Translations under genes and position numbers: made by a program | Shown here: one piece after another, positions 17,896 to 27,405 of the stretch | Position numbering within the stretch: position 1 is the first letter of the stretch | Layout of the letters: every line of letters starts with the position of its first letter | Assembly: GCA_035760665.1 (NCBI GenBank) | Contig: DASTSN010000042.1 | Location: forward strand, 1 to 64,000 | Direction: 5' to 3' | Length of the DNA: 64,000 bases | Source of the DNA: DASTSN01 sp035760665 | GTDB lineage: Bacteria; Bacteroidota; Bacteroidia; Chitinophagales; Chitinophagaceae | The notes under the pieces: generated by a model | The model's input: only the letters and a program-made list of their open reading frames with translations | The model's database searches: none | Told to the model about the DNA's origin: nothing

Positions 17896-18135
17896 ATGAA
17901 TTTGATGACTATTTTGCTGGAAGTTCAGCCTGGTTTTGGTGCAATGGGTGCAGGCCTTGCTGCTATCGGTGCCGGTATTGGTATCGGTCAGATTGGTAAA
18001 GGTGCTGTGGAAGCAATTGCCCGCCAGCCGGAATCTACCAATGACATTCGTGCTAACATGATCCTTGCTGCGGCCCTGGTAGAAGGTGTTGCCCTGCTGG
18101 CTGCCGTTGCAGGTCTGCTCGCTGTATTCAAATAA
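17896..18135 (+). CDS. atpE: F0F1 ATP synthase subunit c
   Basis: The 79-residue hairpin protein forms the rotor ring in the inner membrane. Helix 1 is Gly-rich (GAGLAAIGAGIGIG), the polar loop is ARQPE, and helix 2 holds the ion-carrying Glu in AALVEGVALLA. The residue after the Glu is Gly rather than Ser, and the helix-1 position used for sodium is hydrophobic, so proton coupling is expected. Second gene of the operon. Confidence 0.97.
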   Translation: MNLMTILLEVQPGFGAMGAGLAAIGAGIGIGQIGKGAVEAIARQPESTNDIRANMILAAALVEGVALLAAVAGLLAVFK

Positions 18136-18233
18136 GCGAACAGCACGTAAAAATGGTACTGCATTCAACGCACAGGGCCGCGAATGCAGTATTTTAATCA
18201 CTACTTTAAGCCTATTGATATAAACAATTTTGT

Positions 18234-18728
18234 ATGGATTTACTGAAACCCGACCTGGGACTATTAATCTGGAATCTTGTAGGTTTCCTGATTTTATTTT
18301 TCATACTGAAAAAATTTGCCTGGAAACCGATCCTGGATTCACTGAAAAGCAGGGAGAAAACCATTGCAGATTCGCTGGCTACAGCTGAAAAGGTAAAGGC
18401 TGAAATGGCCCAGATGAAAAGTGAAAACGAAGCACTGATGGCGCAGGCCCGCGAAGAAAGAGCCCAGATGCTGAAAGAAGCCCGGGAAACAAAAGATAAG
18501 ATTATCAGCGAAGCAAAAGAGCAAGCCAAAGCTGAAGCCGCTAAAATTATCAGCGATGCCCAGTCGGCCATTGATGCCCAAAAAATGGCTGCTCTTACAG
18601 AAGTGAAAAATCAGGTAGGTAAGCTGGTGATTGGCGTAGCTGAAAAAGTATTACGTAAAGAATTCAGCAATCCGGAATCGCAGGAAGCTCATATCAAATC
18701 CCTGGTTGATGAAGTTGAACTGAATTAA
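18234..18728 (+). CDS. atpF: F0F1 ATP synthase subunit b
   Basis: The 164-residue peripheral stalk subunit has one N-terminal membrane helix (LLIWNLVGFLILFFILKKF, about 10-28), the conserved WKPI just after it, and a long charged coiled coil (about 35-150) rich in Ala, Glu and Lys, which joins F1 through the delta subunit. The N-terminus MDLLKPDLGLLIW is typical of Bacteroidota AtpF. A 98-base gap separates it from atpE, longer than the other operon spacings except the delta leader. Confidence 0.96.
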   Translation: MDLLKPDLGLLIWNLVGFLILFFILKKFAWKPILDSLKSREKTIADSLATAEKVKAEMAQMKSENEALMAQAREERAQMLKEARETKDKIISEAKEQAKAEAAKIISDAQSAIDAQKMAALTEVKNQVGKLVIGVAEKVLRKEFSNPESQEAHIKSLVDEVELN

Positions 18729-18789
18729 TTGCAAAGCGAACCAAAACGAATTTTACGCTTAAAAAGCAAATAAATTTCAAATAAAATAA

Positions 18790-19353
18790 ATGCCCAATCC
18801 ACGTTTAGCAACCCGGTATGCAAAATCCCTGATTGGCTTGGCAATTGAAAAAGGCCTGCTGGAAAACGTATATGCAGACATGTTATGGTTGCAGCAGGTT
18901 TGCAAGCAAAACAAGGACTTTATAAGTCTGTTAAAAAGCCCTATCATCAAAGCAGACAAAAAGGATAAAATCCTTTCGGCGGTAACAGCGGGTAATGTGA
19001 GTGATCTGACGGCAGCTTTTAACAAACTGCTTGTCAGCAAAGGCCGGGAGAGTAATTTGCCGGAAATTATTACAGCCTTCGTCAGCCAGTACAAAGAGTA
19101 TAAAAATATACATACGGTAAAGCTGACGACAGCAGGGCCCATCAGTGATTCATTGCGTACGGCTATCATAGATCAGATTAAAAAAACAGCCGGTTTCCAA
19201 AATATTGAACTGGATGAAAAAGTAGATGCAAGTCTGATTGGCGGATTTGTTTTGCAAATAGGTGATAAACTTGTAGATGCCAGCGTAATTTATGACCTGC
19301 GCAATATTGCACGGCAGTTTGAAAACAATGATTTTATATACAAGATCAGGTAA
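18790..19353 (+). CDS. atpH: F0F1 ATP synthase subunit delta
   Basis: This is the 187-residue OSCP/delta protein that caps the alpha-beta hexamer and holds the peripheral stalk. It starts MPNPRLATRYAKSLIGLA, the usual family opening, and ends with the conserved segment DASLIGGFVLQIGDKLVDAS followed by IYDLRNIARQF. Fourth gene of the operon, followed after 46 bases by atpA. Confidence 0.96.
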   Translation: MPNPRLATRYAKSLIGLAIEKGLLENVYADMLWLQQVCKQNKDFISLLKSPIIKADKKDKILSAVTAGNVSDLTAAFNKLLVSKGRESNLPEIITAFVSQYKEYKNIHTVKLTTAGPISDSLRTAIIDQIKKTAGFQNIELDEKVDASLIGGFVLQIGDKLVDASVIYDLRNIARQFENNDFIYKIR

Positions 19354-19399
19354 TTAAACGATCAAAAAATAGTAAACAGAAAACTTACAATTTTATTAT

Positions 19400-20980
19400 A
19401 TGGCTGAGATTAAACCGGATGAAATAAGTGCGATACTTCGCCAGCAGTTAAGCAACTTCAACGCCAGTGCCGACCTGGAAGAAGTAGGCACAGTGCTCCA
19501 GGTGGGTGATGGTATTGCCCGCGTATATGGCCTGGGTAATGTGCGTTACGGTGAACTGGTAGAATTCGAAAACGGCGTTCGTGCCATCGCCTTAAACCTT
19601 GAAGAGGATAATGTGGGTGTGGTGCTGATGGGCGAAACCGGCGATATTCAGGAGGGTGCGAAAGTAAAACGTACCGGCCAGATTGCCTCTATTAAAGTGG
19701 GAGAAGGAATGGTGGGAAGGGTTGTAAATACACTGGGAGAACCGATTGATGGCAAAGGCCCGATTACCGGGGATCGGTACGAAATGCCGCTCGAGCGAAA
19801 AGCCCCGGGCGTTATATACCGTGAGCCAGTTAAAGAACCGCTCCAAACCGGTATCAAGGCAATCGATGCGATGATTCCGATCGGCCGCGGACAGCGTGAG
19901 CTGATCATCGGCGACCGCCAGACCGGTAAAACTGCCATTGCGGTCGATACAATCATCAACCAGAAAGAATTTTATGCAGCAGGCAAGCCAGTTTATTGCA
20001 TATACGTGGCAATTGGTCAAAAAGCGTCTACCATTGCCGGTGTGATGAAGACCTTACAGGATGCAGGTGCAATGGAGTACACTGTTATTGTAGCGGCTTC
20101 AGCTTCAGATCCGGCGCCACTGCAGTTCTATGCTCCGTTTGCGGGTGCTGCTATTGGCGAATTTTTCCGAGATACTGGCCGCCCGGCACTGATTATCTAT
20201 GATGACCTGAGTAAACAGGCGGTTGCTTATCGCGAGGTGTCGCTGTTGCTGCGTCGTCCTCCTGGCCGCGAAGCATACCCCGGTGATGTATTCTACCTCC
20301 ACAGCCGTTTGCTGGAAAGAGCCGCAAAAATCATCAATGATGATAACGTTGCGAAAAACATGAACGATGTGCCCGATAGCATCAGGCATTTGCTGAAAGG
20401 CGGCGGATCGCTGACGGCATTGCCGATTATCGAAACACAAGCCGGAGACGTATCTGCCTATATTCCTACGAACGTAATTTCTATTACCGATGGACAGATA
20501 TTCCTGGAGACAAACCTCTTCAATGCCGGTATCCGCCCGGCCATCAATGTGGGTATTTCTGTAAGCCGCGTGGGTGGTAATGCGCAGATTAAATCCATGA
20601 AAAAAGTTGCCGGTACACTGAAGCTTGACCAGGCACTTTACCGCGAGATGGAAGCCTTTGCCAAGTTTGGGGGCGACCTGGATGCCGCTACCAAGCTGGT
20701 GCTGGACAAAGGTTCCCGCAACGTGGAAATCCTGAAACAGCCGCAGTATACACCATTCCCGGTAGAAAAGCAGGTAGCTATCATTTACCTCGGAACAAAT
20801 GGCTTGCTGAAAGATGTAGCCGTTAGAAAGGTGAAGGAATTTGAAGAGCATTTCCTGATGGAAATGGAAAGCAAATTACCGGATGTGCTGGCTGAATTCA
20901 AAAAAGGTAATTTGCCGGAAGAAGGCATTAAGAAAATGGTTGACTTAGCCAACGGCCTGATTCCACAATACAAAGCTTAA
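19400..20980 (+). CDS. atpA: F0F1 ATP synthase subunit alpha
   Basis: The 526-residue non-catalytic nucleotide-binding subunit of F1 has the P-loop GDRQTGKTAI (K177), the IYDDLSKQAVAYR and LLRRPPGREAYPGDVFYLHS signatures, and the VGISVSRVGG motif carrying the catalytic-site Arg finger. It is the last gene of this cluster: a strong terminator begins 20 bases after the stop. atpG, often next in Bacteroidota operons of this layout, is not here, and neither are atpD and atpC. Confidence 0.98.
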   Translation: MAEIKPDEISAILRQQLSNFNASADLEEVGTVLQVGDGIARVYGLGNVRYGELVEFENGVRAIALNLEEDNVGVVLMGETGDIQEGAKVKRTGQIASIKVGEGMVGRVVNTLGEPIDGKGPITGDRYEMPLERKAPGVIYREPVKEPLQTGIKAIDAMIPIGRGQRELIIGDRQTGKTAIAVDTIINQKEFYAAGKPVYCIYVAIGQKASTIAGVMKTLQDAGAMEYTVIVAASASDPAPLQFYAPFAGAAIGEFFRDTGRPALIIYDDLSKQAVAYREVSLLLRRPPGREAYPGDVFYLHSRLLERAAKIINDDNVAKNMNDVPDSIRHLLKGGGSLTALPIIETQAGDVSAYIPTNVISITDGQIFLETNLFNAGIRPAINVGISVSRVGGNAQIKSMKKVAGTLKLDQALYREMEAFAKFGGDLDAATKLVLDKGSRNVEILKQPQYTPFPVEKQVAIIYLGTNGLLKDVAVRKVKEFEEHFLMEMESKLPDVLAEFKKGNLPEEGIKKMVDLANGLIPQYKA

Positions 20981-21000
20981 GCGTTTTGATAATGTATTCA

Positions 21001-21037
21001 AAGGCGAACGTTTTTTGCGTTCGCCTTTTTTATTTTT
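21001..21037 (+). terminator. Strong intrinsic terminator of the atp operon
   Basis: AAGGCGAACG (21001-21010) and CGTTCGCCTT (21018-21027) form a perfect 10-bp stem with a 7-base loop, followed by a T-rich tract. Confidence 0.95.
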
Positions 21038-21635
21038 CCGGCAGGTAATCTTATAAAAAAAGCCGCAGCCTTTCTGCTGAGCTATCGATATACACATATT
21101 CATTCTTCGTACTTCAGAATAGGGCTTTTACGATCAAAAACGGGCTGTTAGAACTGCGATTTTACGAATAACAAAGTCTTGGAAAGGTATCGCTTATCTA
21201 AAATCAGAGCTGTTATAGAAAAAAAATTAAATTTTTTTTACGAAAGTGTTTATACAATAAATCATTGGCTATCAGCTTAAAATTCATTTTTAACGCTCGT
21301 AAAAATACTGTTTTGATAGCAGGAAAAAACGTGGGTACTTGCGCAGGTAAAAACCGCATTATATCTTGTGTAGGATTTCGATGCAAGTCGACCATCACTG
21401 AACCCTGAAAACAAACTGTAATCCGTCTATGAAACAATTACTTTCCTTTTATCGGGCCGCTGTACCAGGCAGATTGTTTCCATTACAAATACGGGTTAGC
21501 ATGTTTTCTTCGGTGTTTCAGTATAGAATAACACGAAGATCCTAAGTATATCCTATCAGAAATAAGCCACAATCCTCATTTTCTCTCGTAGGGAATGAAA
21601 GAGGAGAGTTTCAATCGAACCCTAAATTAAACAAG
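21038..21635. other. Long non-coding region upstream of a T9SS cargo gene
   Basis: About 600 bases with no convincing gene. The sequence is AT-rich, with an A8/T8-type tract near 21220-21240. A 38-codon frame at 21429 shows no protein-like features. The region probably carries the promoter and a long leader of the gene at 21636. Confidence 0.5.
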
Positions 21636-22946
21636 ATGAAAACGTTCGTACCCCAAAAACTGCAAGTGCGCCGGCTTATTTTGCTGATGCTGATCATCAC
21701 TACCGGGTTATTGTCTTATGCGCAAACTGTACCGGAACTGGTATTTCGGAATGCCACGTTAATATCCGGAGTGGATAAACAGGATGGAGCTGTTTACAGG
21801 TTTTCCAATATTGTTACAGATGTAGATGCCTTGTTGACTATTGACAGCCGTTCTTCCTCTGCGGTTCAATTGAGTAATATAGACCTTAGCAATACAGGAT
21901 ATGATAATGCGTTTCAACCGCAGATATCGTATAACGGCGGTAATGCCCCTGATGGTTCAGACTGGTGGATGCAATTTGCTGTCACTTTTGTCAAATCCAA
22001 TACAGTAACGCCAATAGCTGTAAACAGTTTCAAATTCACGGCCCTGGATATTGATGGCGACGGTTCGCGCCTGCACGAGTACGTTTCTTTTGCCAAGCCA
22101 AATTCCTATACACTGGAAGCCAATACCTCATTAACCGTGAGCAGTTTGGTAGAAACGATTTTGAATCTTTTAACGCCCGTAAAAAAATTTGACGGCCCTA
22201 CAGCTAATTATACCAATATTGATGTTACGGCTACCCGTGTAATGACAACAGTGACCTATTTAAATGCCAGTTCATTTACCTTCCGTGCCGGTGGAGCCAC
22301 TTCGGGCGGATCCAGCAGTGTGGCGGATCGTATGTATTCGTTCTGGTTCAAAGCAATTGATTATTCGGCCCCTGTTGATATTACATTGCCGCTCAACCTT
22401 CTTTCCTTCACCGCTACATTGGATAATGCAAAGGCTGACCTTAAATGGGTAACCAGCAACGAAAAAAACGTAAGTCATTTCTCTGTAGAAAAAAGTTTAG
22501 ACGGGATAAATTTTCAAGAGGCAGCACTGGTATTTGCCTATGGTAATACAAGCCAGGATGAAAACTATGCCTATTCAGATAACCTCTCGACTGTTACAAA
22601 AGGAATGATCTATTACAGGCTTAAATGTGTGGATGCTGACGGCAAGTTCACCTACTCGCCTGTGCGTATGATCAGGATTGGTGGGGAAGAGGCGCTGAAT
22701 AATAAAATCATGACCTATCCCAACCCGTTTGTCAATGAACTACGGATAACGATACCCGCCGCGCTGCAAGGGAAGAACATCAGTATAACGCTATTTAACA
22801 CAAATGGCCAGGCAGTAAAAAGACAAGTCATTGCCAATGCCAGTCAAACAGAAACGGTAAATACCAGCTCCCTGGGCCGCGGTATGTACATCATCAGCAT
22901 AAGCACAGGAACGCAAAGCATTCAAAACAAGATTCTAAAGAACTAG
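21636..22946 (+). CDS. Secreted protein with T9SS type A sorting domain
   Basis: The 436-residue protein has an N-terminal signal peptide (hydrophobic core LILLMLIITTGLLSYAQ, cut near residue 31), an unassigned beta-rich middle domain with DIDGDGSRLHEYV (possible calcium-binding Asp cluster), then a Bacteroidota-style linker domain (PLNLLSFTATLDNAKADLKW ... HFSVEKSLDG), and a C-terminal type A sorting domain of about 80 residues (MTYPNPFVNELRITIP ... TSSLGRGMYIISISTG ... KILKN). It should cross the outer membrane through T9SS and be attached to the cell surface or released. Ligand or activity is not evident. A terminator follows. Confidence 0.88.
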   Translation: MKTFVPQKLQVRRLILLMLIITTGLLSYAQTVPELVFRNATLISGVDKQDGAVYRFSNIVTDVDALLTIDSRSSSAVQLSNIDLSNTGYDNAFQPQISYNGGNAPDGSDWWMQFAVTFVKSNTVTPIAVNSFKFTALDIDGDGSRLHEYVSFAKPNSYTLEANTSLTVSSLVETILNLLTPVKKFDGPTANYTNIDVTATRVMTTVTYLNASSFTFRAGGATSGGSSSVADRMYSFWFKAIDYSAPVDITLPLNLLSFTATLDNAKADLKWVTSNEKNVSHFSVEKSLDGINFQEAALVFAYGNTSQDENYAYSDNLSTVTKGMIYYRLKCVDADGKFTYSPVRMIRIGGEEALNNKIMTYPNPFVNELRITIPAALQGKNISITLFNTNGQAVKRQVIANASQTETVNTSSLGRGMYIISISTGTQSIQNKILKN

Positions 22947-22979
22947 GAAGAGTTTCATTTTTAGGGTATCAATAGAAAC

Positions 22980-23010
22980 GACCGGGCTTTTCTAAGCCTG
23001 GTCTTGTTTT
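22980..23010 (+). terminator. Intrinsic terminator
   Basis: GACCGGGCTT (22980-22989) pairs with AAGCCTGGTC (22994-23003), with one G-T wobble and a 4-base loop, followed by TTGTTTT. Confidence 0.88.
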
Positions 23011-23016
23011 ATTAAA

Positions 23017-23048
23017 TTTGGTTTATAATATAAACTGATTTACATTTG
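23017..23048 (+). promoter_or_regulatory. Bacteroidota-type promoter for the TonB receptor gene
   Basis: TTTG at 23017-23020, a 20-base spacer, and TACATTTG at 23041-23048 match the -33/-7 consensus. The predicted start of transcription is about 10-15 bases before the ATG at 23068. Confidence 0.7.
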
Positions 23049-23067
23049 TTGAAATTTGAACTCATCC

Positions 23068-25311
23068 ATGAAAATTTCGCTTCTACTTAGCCTGGTTATA
23101 TTTTTCTTTTTGAACGCTACCGCACAGGTCACTATAAAAGGGAAAGTAAAAGACAATAAAGGTAATCCCTTGCCCGGGGCCAGCGTTTCCATCAAAGACT
23201 CTTATGATGGCGCTTCTGTTGATTCCAGTGGACATTTTAGTTTCACGACCACAGAAAAAGGTCAGCAACTTCTTGTCATTACCAATATTGGTTACAAATC
23301 TTTTGAGCAAGCGATCAGCATCGCCCAACAACCAATCGAAATTAATGCGGTACTGAAAGAAGAACTCAGTGAATTAAAAGCTGTCACTGTTATTTCGGGT
23401 TCTTTTGCAGCAGGTGATTCTAAGCGGGCGGCTACTGTGCTCAACTCCCTTGACGTGGCTACGGTAGGTGGCGGGAATGCCGACATTACTGCCGCTGTTA
23501 AAACGCTCCCCGGCGCTCAGCAGGTTGGCGAACAGGAAGGGTTGTTTGTCCGCGGGGGTACAGGTTACGAAACCAAGCAGTTTATCGATGGCACCCTGGT
23601 CAATAATCCATACTATACCAGTGTGCCTGATATTGCCAGCCGTGGCAGGTTTTCTCCCTTTTTATTTAAAGGCACAGTTTTTAGCACTGGCGGTTATTCG
23701 GCTTTATACGGAGAGGCCTTGTCGTCGGCATTGATCCTGGAGTCTATTGATATGCCTGAGCAGTCTGCTGCGAACCTCTCTGTTTCCCCGATTATTCTCG
23801 GGGGCGGTTACCAGCACCTGGCCAAAAACAAAAAAACATCCTGGGGGATGAATTACAATTATGTGAACCTGGTTGCCTATTTTAACTTGGTAAAACAAAC
23901 CCCGGACTATTTTAAAATGCCTGTGTTTCATAATGCCGATGCTAATTTCCGCATCAAGACGAAGGGCGGTATTATCAAATATTATACAACCTTTGCGCAA
24001 AGTAACCTGGGCCTGCGCAGGCCGGATATTGACAGCGCAGATTTGAAGGATGCCTTTGGCGTGAAAAATTTTAACTGGTATCATAATCTCAGCTGGCGGG
24101 AGAAACTGGGCAATGGCTGGAAGATGAATCTGGGCCTGGGCTACAGTACCAATACGGATCACATCAGCCAGGAGTTGCAGGATCAGCAAAACCAACAACA
24201 ATTCTTTCCCGATAAGCCCTGGGCTTATGGAAAAAATTTTTTGTTGAAAAGCCGGCAGGATTTATCGCAGGTCAAGGCTGTTTTTGAAAAACGGTTATTT
24301 GGTATCAGTACACTACGGTTTGGCAGTGAGTATATGTATTTTGTCAATAACAATACCTACAACGATACACTCTCTGCAGTAAAAGATCATTTTCAATCCC
24401 TGTTTGCCGAAACCGATATTTATGTGACGAATGATATTGCCGCTAAAATCGGTGCACGGGTGGAGCACTCTTCGGTGCTGGACAAGTTTAATGCAGCCCC
24501 GCGTATTTCACTTGCTTACAAAGTCGGGAAAGGTGCCCAGCTTTCTGCGGCATACGGCATTTTTTATCAAAAGCCGGAAAATACACAACTCATTTATTCA
24601 CAAAACCTGGACTTTACCCGGGCTACCCATTATATTCTTACCTACCAGAAATCCACAAACGACCGCATTTTTCGTGTAGAAACCTATTATAAAAAATACC
24701 GGGCACTGGTGAAAACAATTCCGTATTCCTACTACTATGCTGTGTTTAATAATACCGGTTCCGGTTATGCGAAAGGTATTGAGTTTTTCTGGCGGGATAA
24801 GAAGAGTATTAAAAATTTTGATTACTGGATCAGCTATTCATACCTTGACACCAAACGGGACTATTTAAACTATCCCCGTCAGCTGCAACCTGATTTTGCG
24901 GCAAATCATACCGTATCCGTTGTTACTAAGCGCTTTTTTATGGACATCAAAACAGGCTTTAATTTTACCTATACCTACGCCAGCGGCCGGCCCTATTATT
25001 ATTTTCAATACAACGGCCCAAACAATAAATATACGATAGGCGACCAGGGAAAGACAAAAGATTATCACAGCCTGGGTTTTAGCCTTAACTATGTTCCTAC
25101 AGTCGGCAACCCGAATGCTAAGTCGTTTTGGGTGCTGGTAGCCAGCGTAACAAATGTACTTGGCTACAATGCTGTATACGGTTACAGGTATTCATACGAT
25201 GGCATGAATAAAGCACCGGTTATACCCCCTGCAAAACGATTTTATTTTATTGGCGTATTTTTTAGCTGGGGTGTGGACAGAACACAGGATGCTATTAATA
25301 ATAATTTGTAA
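23068..25311 (+). CDS. TonB-dependent receptor with carboxypeptidase-regulatory-like domain
   Basis: The 747-residue outer-membrane receptor has a signal peptide (KISLLLSLVIFFFLNATAQ), a CarboxypepD_reg-like domain (about 20-110: TIKGKVKDNKGNPLPGASVS), a plug (about 115-225: TAAVKTLPGAQQVGEQEG, LFVRGGTGYETKQFIDG, STGGYSALYGEALSSAL), and a barrel ending in FYFIGVFFSWGVDRTQ. The ATG at 23068 gives the signal peptide; the TTG at 23056 is rejected. It has its own promoter and terminator-isolated upstream side, and is followed after 29 bases by a small exported protein. No SusD-like partner. Ligand unknown; size fits siderophore- or peptide-type receptors as well as others. Confidence 0.92.
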   Translation: MKISLLLSLVIFFFLNATAQVTIKGKVKDNKGNPLPGASVSIKDSYDGASVDSSGHFSFTTTEKGQQLLVITNIGYKSFEQAISIAQQPIEINAVLKEELSELKAVTVISGSFAAGDSKRAATVLNSLDVATVGGGNADITAAVKTLPGAQQVGEQEGLFVRGGTGYETKQFIDGTLVNNPYYTSVPDIASRGRFSPFLFKGTVFSTGGYSALYGEALSSALILESIDMPEQSAANLSVSPIILGGGYQHLAKNKKTSWGMNYNYVNLVAYFNLVKQTPDYFKMPVFHNADANFRIKTKGGIIKYYTTFAQSNLGLRRPDIDSADLKDAFGVKNFNWYHNLSWREKLGNGWKMNLGLGYSTNTDHISQELQDQQNQQQFFPDKPWAYGKNFLLKSRQDLSQVKAVFEKRLFGISTLRFGSEYMYFVNNNTYNDTLSAVKDHFQSLFAETDIYVTNDIAAKIGARVEHSSVLDKFNAAPRISLAYKVGKGAQLSAAYGIFYQKPENTQLIYSQNLDFTRATHYILTYQKSTNDRIFRVETYYKKYRALVKTIPYSYYYAVFNNTGSGYAKGIEFFWRDKKSIKNFDYWISYSYLDTKRDYLNYPRQLQPDFAANHTVSVVTKRFFMDIKTGFNFTYTYASGRPYYYFQYNGPNNKYTIGDQGKTKDYHSLGFSLNYVPTVGNPNAKSFWVLVASVTNVLGYNAVYGYRYSYDGMNKAPVIPPAKRFYFIGVFFSWGVDRTQDAINNNL

Positions 25312-25340
25312 AATCATTAACCGTTAAAACATACAACTAC

Positions 25341-25982
25341 ATGAAACAGTTACTTACCGCACTTGCATTGATTGCTGTAGTAGCAGCCTCTGCACAAAGT
25401 GAGAAATATGTTGCAGCCATGCAAAAAAACCTGGATCAGTTTGACAGTGCAAAAACCACTGCCGATTTTCAAGCACTTTCTGCCGCATTTGAGCGCATCG
25501 GTGATGCTGAAAAAACACAATGGCTCCCTTATTATTGGGCCGGTGTAGCATTAACCACTGCCGGCTGGTCTGATACCAAACTGGATAAAGATGCCAACGC
25601 AGATAGGGTGAAAGCCTTGTGTGAAAAAGCTGAAGCACTGGCCCCGGATAACGCTGCCCGCGCGGAAATACTCGCCGTACGAAATATGGCAGCCACCCAG
25701 CAAATGCTGGTAGACCCGCAAAGCCGCTGGATGAGTTATGGACAGGAAGCCAATGCAGACCTGAAAAAGGCTATGGAAATGGATGCAAATAACCCGCGGA
25801 TATACTACCTGCAGGGTGCCAGTGTATTTGGAACACCGGAACAGTTTGGCGGCGGAAAAGCAAAAGCAAAACCCATACTGGAAAAGGCTGTGGAATTGTT
25901 TAAAGCTGAACAAAAAAAGCAGTTGTACCCGCATTGGGGACAAGAGCAGGCAGAGCAAATGCTGGCGCAATGCAACCAGTAA
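25341..25982 (+). CDS. Exported TPR-like hypothetical protein
   Basis: The 213-residue protein has a signal peptide (KQLLTALALIAVVAASAQ) and a helical mature part with repeats of the TPR type: RVKALCEKAEALAPDNAARA, ADLKKAMEMDANNPRIYYLQ, and KAKPILEKAVELF. Proteins of this kind occur widely in Bacteroidota next to TonB receptor genes, and here it is 29 bases after one, so both are probably on one transcript. Periplasmic. A role in assembling or assisting the receptor is a guess from position. Confidence 0.8.
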   Translation: MKQLLTALALIAVVAASAQSEKYVAAMQKNLDQFDSAKTTADFQALSAAFERIGDAEKTQWLPYYWAGVALTTAGWSDTKLDKDANADRVKALCEKAEALAPDNAARAEILAVRNMAATQQMLVDPQSRWMSYGQEANADLKKAMEMDANNPRIYYLQGASVFGTPEQFGGGKAKAKPILEKAVELFKAEQKKQLYPHWGQEQAEQMLAQCNQ

Positions 25983-26119
25983 ATAAAGCGTCTCAATACA
26001 CCGTGTTTTCAATCAACTATCTGCAGTACAGCGGCTATGATCGAAGAACCCGGGCTTGATTACGATTATGTGTTGAGTAACTGCCAAAGGAGATTTTATG
26101 GAAAATACTGTAAGAACAT

Positions 26120-26413
26120 ATGTTTAAAAACCTGGATCCAATATTGCACTCACAGTTGCGCCTGGCAGTGATGTCTTTGCTGATGGAGGAAAAAGAAGCT
26201 GAATTTAATTTCCTGAAAGAACAAACAAACGCTACGGCAGGCAACCTTAGTGTACAAATTCAAAAATTAAGAGATGCCGGATATATTGAGGTGTTGAAAC
26301 AATTCAAAAATAATTATCCGCAAACCCTCTGTAAAATAACAGCAGCCGGCACCGCAGCATTCGCACAGTATGTTAAAAACCTGCAATCTTATCTTGGCAA
26401 AAATAACAAGTGA
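26120..26413 (+). CDS. Winged-helix transcriptional regulator (MarR-like, PF13601 type)
   Basis: The 97-residue single-domain DNA-binding protein has the typical pattern of short winged-helix regulators: LHSQLRLAVMSLLMEEKEA, then the recognition region LKEQTNATAGNLSVQIQKLRDAGYIEV, the wing, and KITAAGTAAFAQYVKNLQSYL. It is upstream of, and in the same direction as, an ABC transporter operon that has its own promoter 32 bases downstream, so it may control that operon. No ligand-binding domain is visible. Confidence 0.88.
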   Translation: MFKNLDPILHSQLRLAVMSLLMEEKEAEFNFLKEQTNATAGNLSVQIQKLRDAGYIEVLKQFKNNYPQTLCKITAAGTAAFAQYVKNLQSYLGKNNK

Positions 26414-26417
26414 TGTA

Positions 26418-26452
26418 TTTGTAGCCAGGCGTCAAAACCTTTAATACATTTG
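26418..26452 (+). promoter_or_regulatory. Promoter of the ABC transporter operon
   Basis: TTTG at 26418-26421, a 23-base spacer and TACATTTG at 26445-26452 match the Bacteroidota consensus. The ATG at 26470 follows closely. Confidence 0.65.
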
Positions 26453-26469
26453 TTTGTTTTTCTGACAGT

Positions 26470-27405
26470 ATGCCTGCGGTTATCAATGTAACACATCTTT
26501 CGAAGCGCTTTCAGGAAGTGCTGGCAGTAGACGATCTCTCCTTTTCGGTGGAGGCCGGACAGGTATACGGTTTTCTTGGCCAAAACGGGGCAGGAAAATC
26601 CACCACTATCCGCATGTTGCTGACGTTGATTACACCAAGCGACGGAAAAATTGAACTATTTGGGATGGACCTCCAAAAACACCGGAAAGATATTTTACGG
26701 CAGGTAGGTGCCATTATCGAAAGACCTGACCTTTACAGGTACCTTACCGCGCTTGAAAACCTACGGATCTTTGCAGCCATGAGCGGAATGAAACCCAGCC
26801 GCCGGCAACTGATGGACCAGTTGGATCAGGTAGGGTTGGCTGCCCGGGCAAACAGTAAAGTGAAAACCTATTCGCAGGGTATGAAACAACGGCTGGGAAT
26901 TGCAACGGCATTGGTGCATAACCCGGGGCTCATTGTACTGGACGAGCCAACAAATGGACTTGACCCGCAGGGCATTGCCGATATCCGGCACCTGATTTTG
27001 CAATTAAGCAGGGAACTGGGTAAAACCATTTTTATTTCTTCTCATCTTTTGAGCGAAATGGAACTGGTTGCAGATTCAATGCTGATTATACATAAAGGCA
27101 AAAAGGTTGTGGAGGGCAAAGTAGCGGATTTATTCGATCCCGACCAGACGCTGGTGGCCCTCCAGACAACGGATAACCGCACAACAGCCAATGGAATTCG
27201 TACATCGGAGTGGAGAGACATGCTTAAAGAATGCACTGCCGAACGAATTTTGCTAAAACTGCCCAAGACCAGCATCCCGGCTTTTACACGCTATCTTGTG
27301 GAAGCGGGTGTAATGATCCAGTCAATATCCCCCAGGCATTCACTGGAAGATTATTTCCTGTCCTTAACAACAGCAAACCAGCATGTGGAAACTTTTGCAA
27401 ATTGA
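26470..27405 (+). CDS. ABC transporter ATP-binding protein
   Basis: The 311-residue ATPase has Walker A GQNGAGKST, the Q-loop region VGAIIERPDLY, a signature degenerate to TYSQGMKQRL, Walker B LIVLDEPTNGLDPQG, and the H-loop SSHLLSEM. The C-terminal 80 residues form the extra domain common in drug/lantibiotic-type ABC-2 exporters. It pairs with the permease encoded next, whose start overlaps this gene by 23 bases, so translation is coupled. The substrate is not known; Nod/Bcr-type export of a hydrophobic compound or peptide is the usual role. Confidence 0.93.
   Translation: MPAVINVTHLSKRFQEVLAVDDLSFSVEAGQVYGFLGQNGAGKSTTIRMLLTLITPSDGKIELFGMDLQKHRKDILRQVGAIIERPDLYRYLTALENLRIFAAMSGMKPSRRQLMDQLDQVGLAARANSKVKTYSQGMKQRLGIATALVHNPGLIVLDEPTNGLDPQGIADIRHLILQLSRELGKTIFISSHLLSEMELVADSMLIIHKGKKVVEGKVADLFDPDQTLVALQTTDNRTTANGIRTSEWRDMLKECTAERILLKLPKTSIPAFTRYLVEAGVMIQSISPRHSLEDYFLSLTTANQHVETFAN

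Noticed and set aside
17896..18135. Sodium-binding c subunit
   Set aside because: The residue after the key Glu is Gly and the helix-1 Gln position is hydrophobic, so the proton type is more likely.
21213..21437. 74-codon minus-strand frame upstream of the T9SS cargo gene
   Set aside because: AT-rich with no family resemblance; likely chance.
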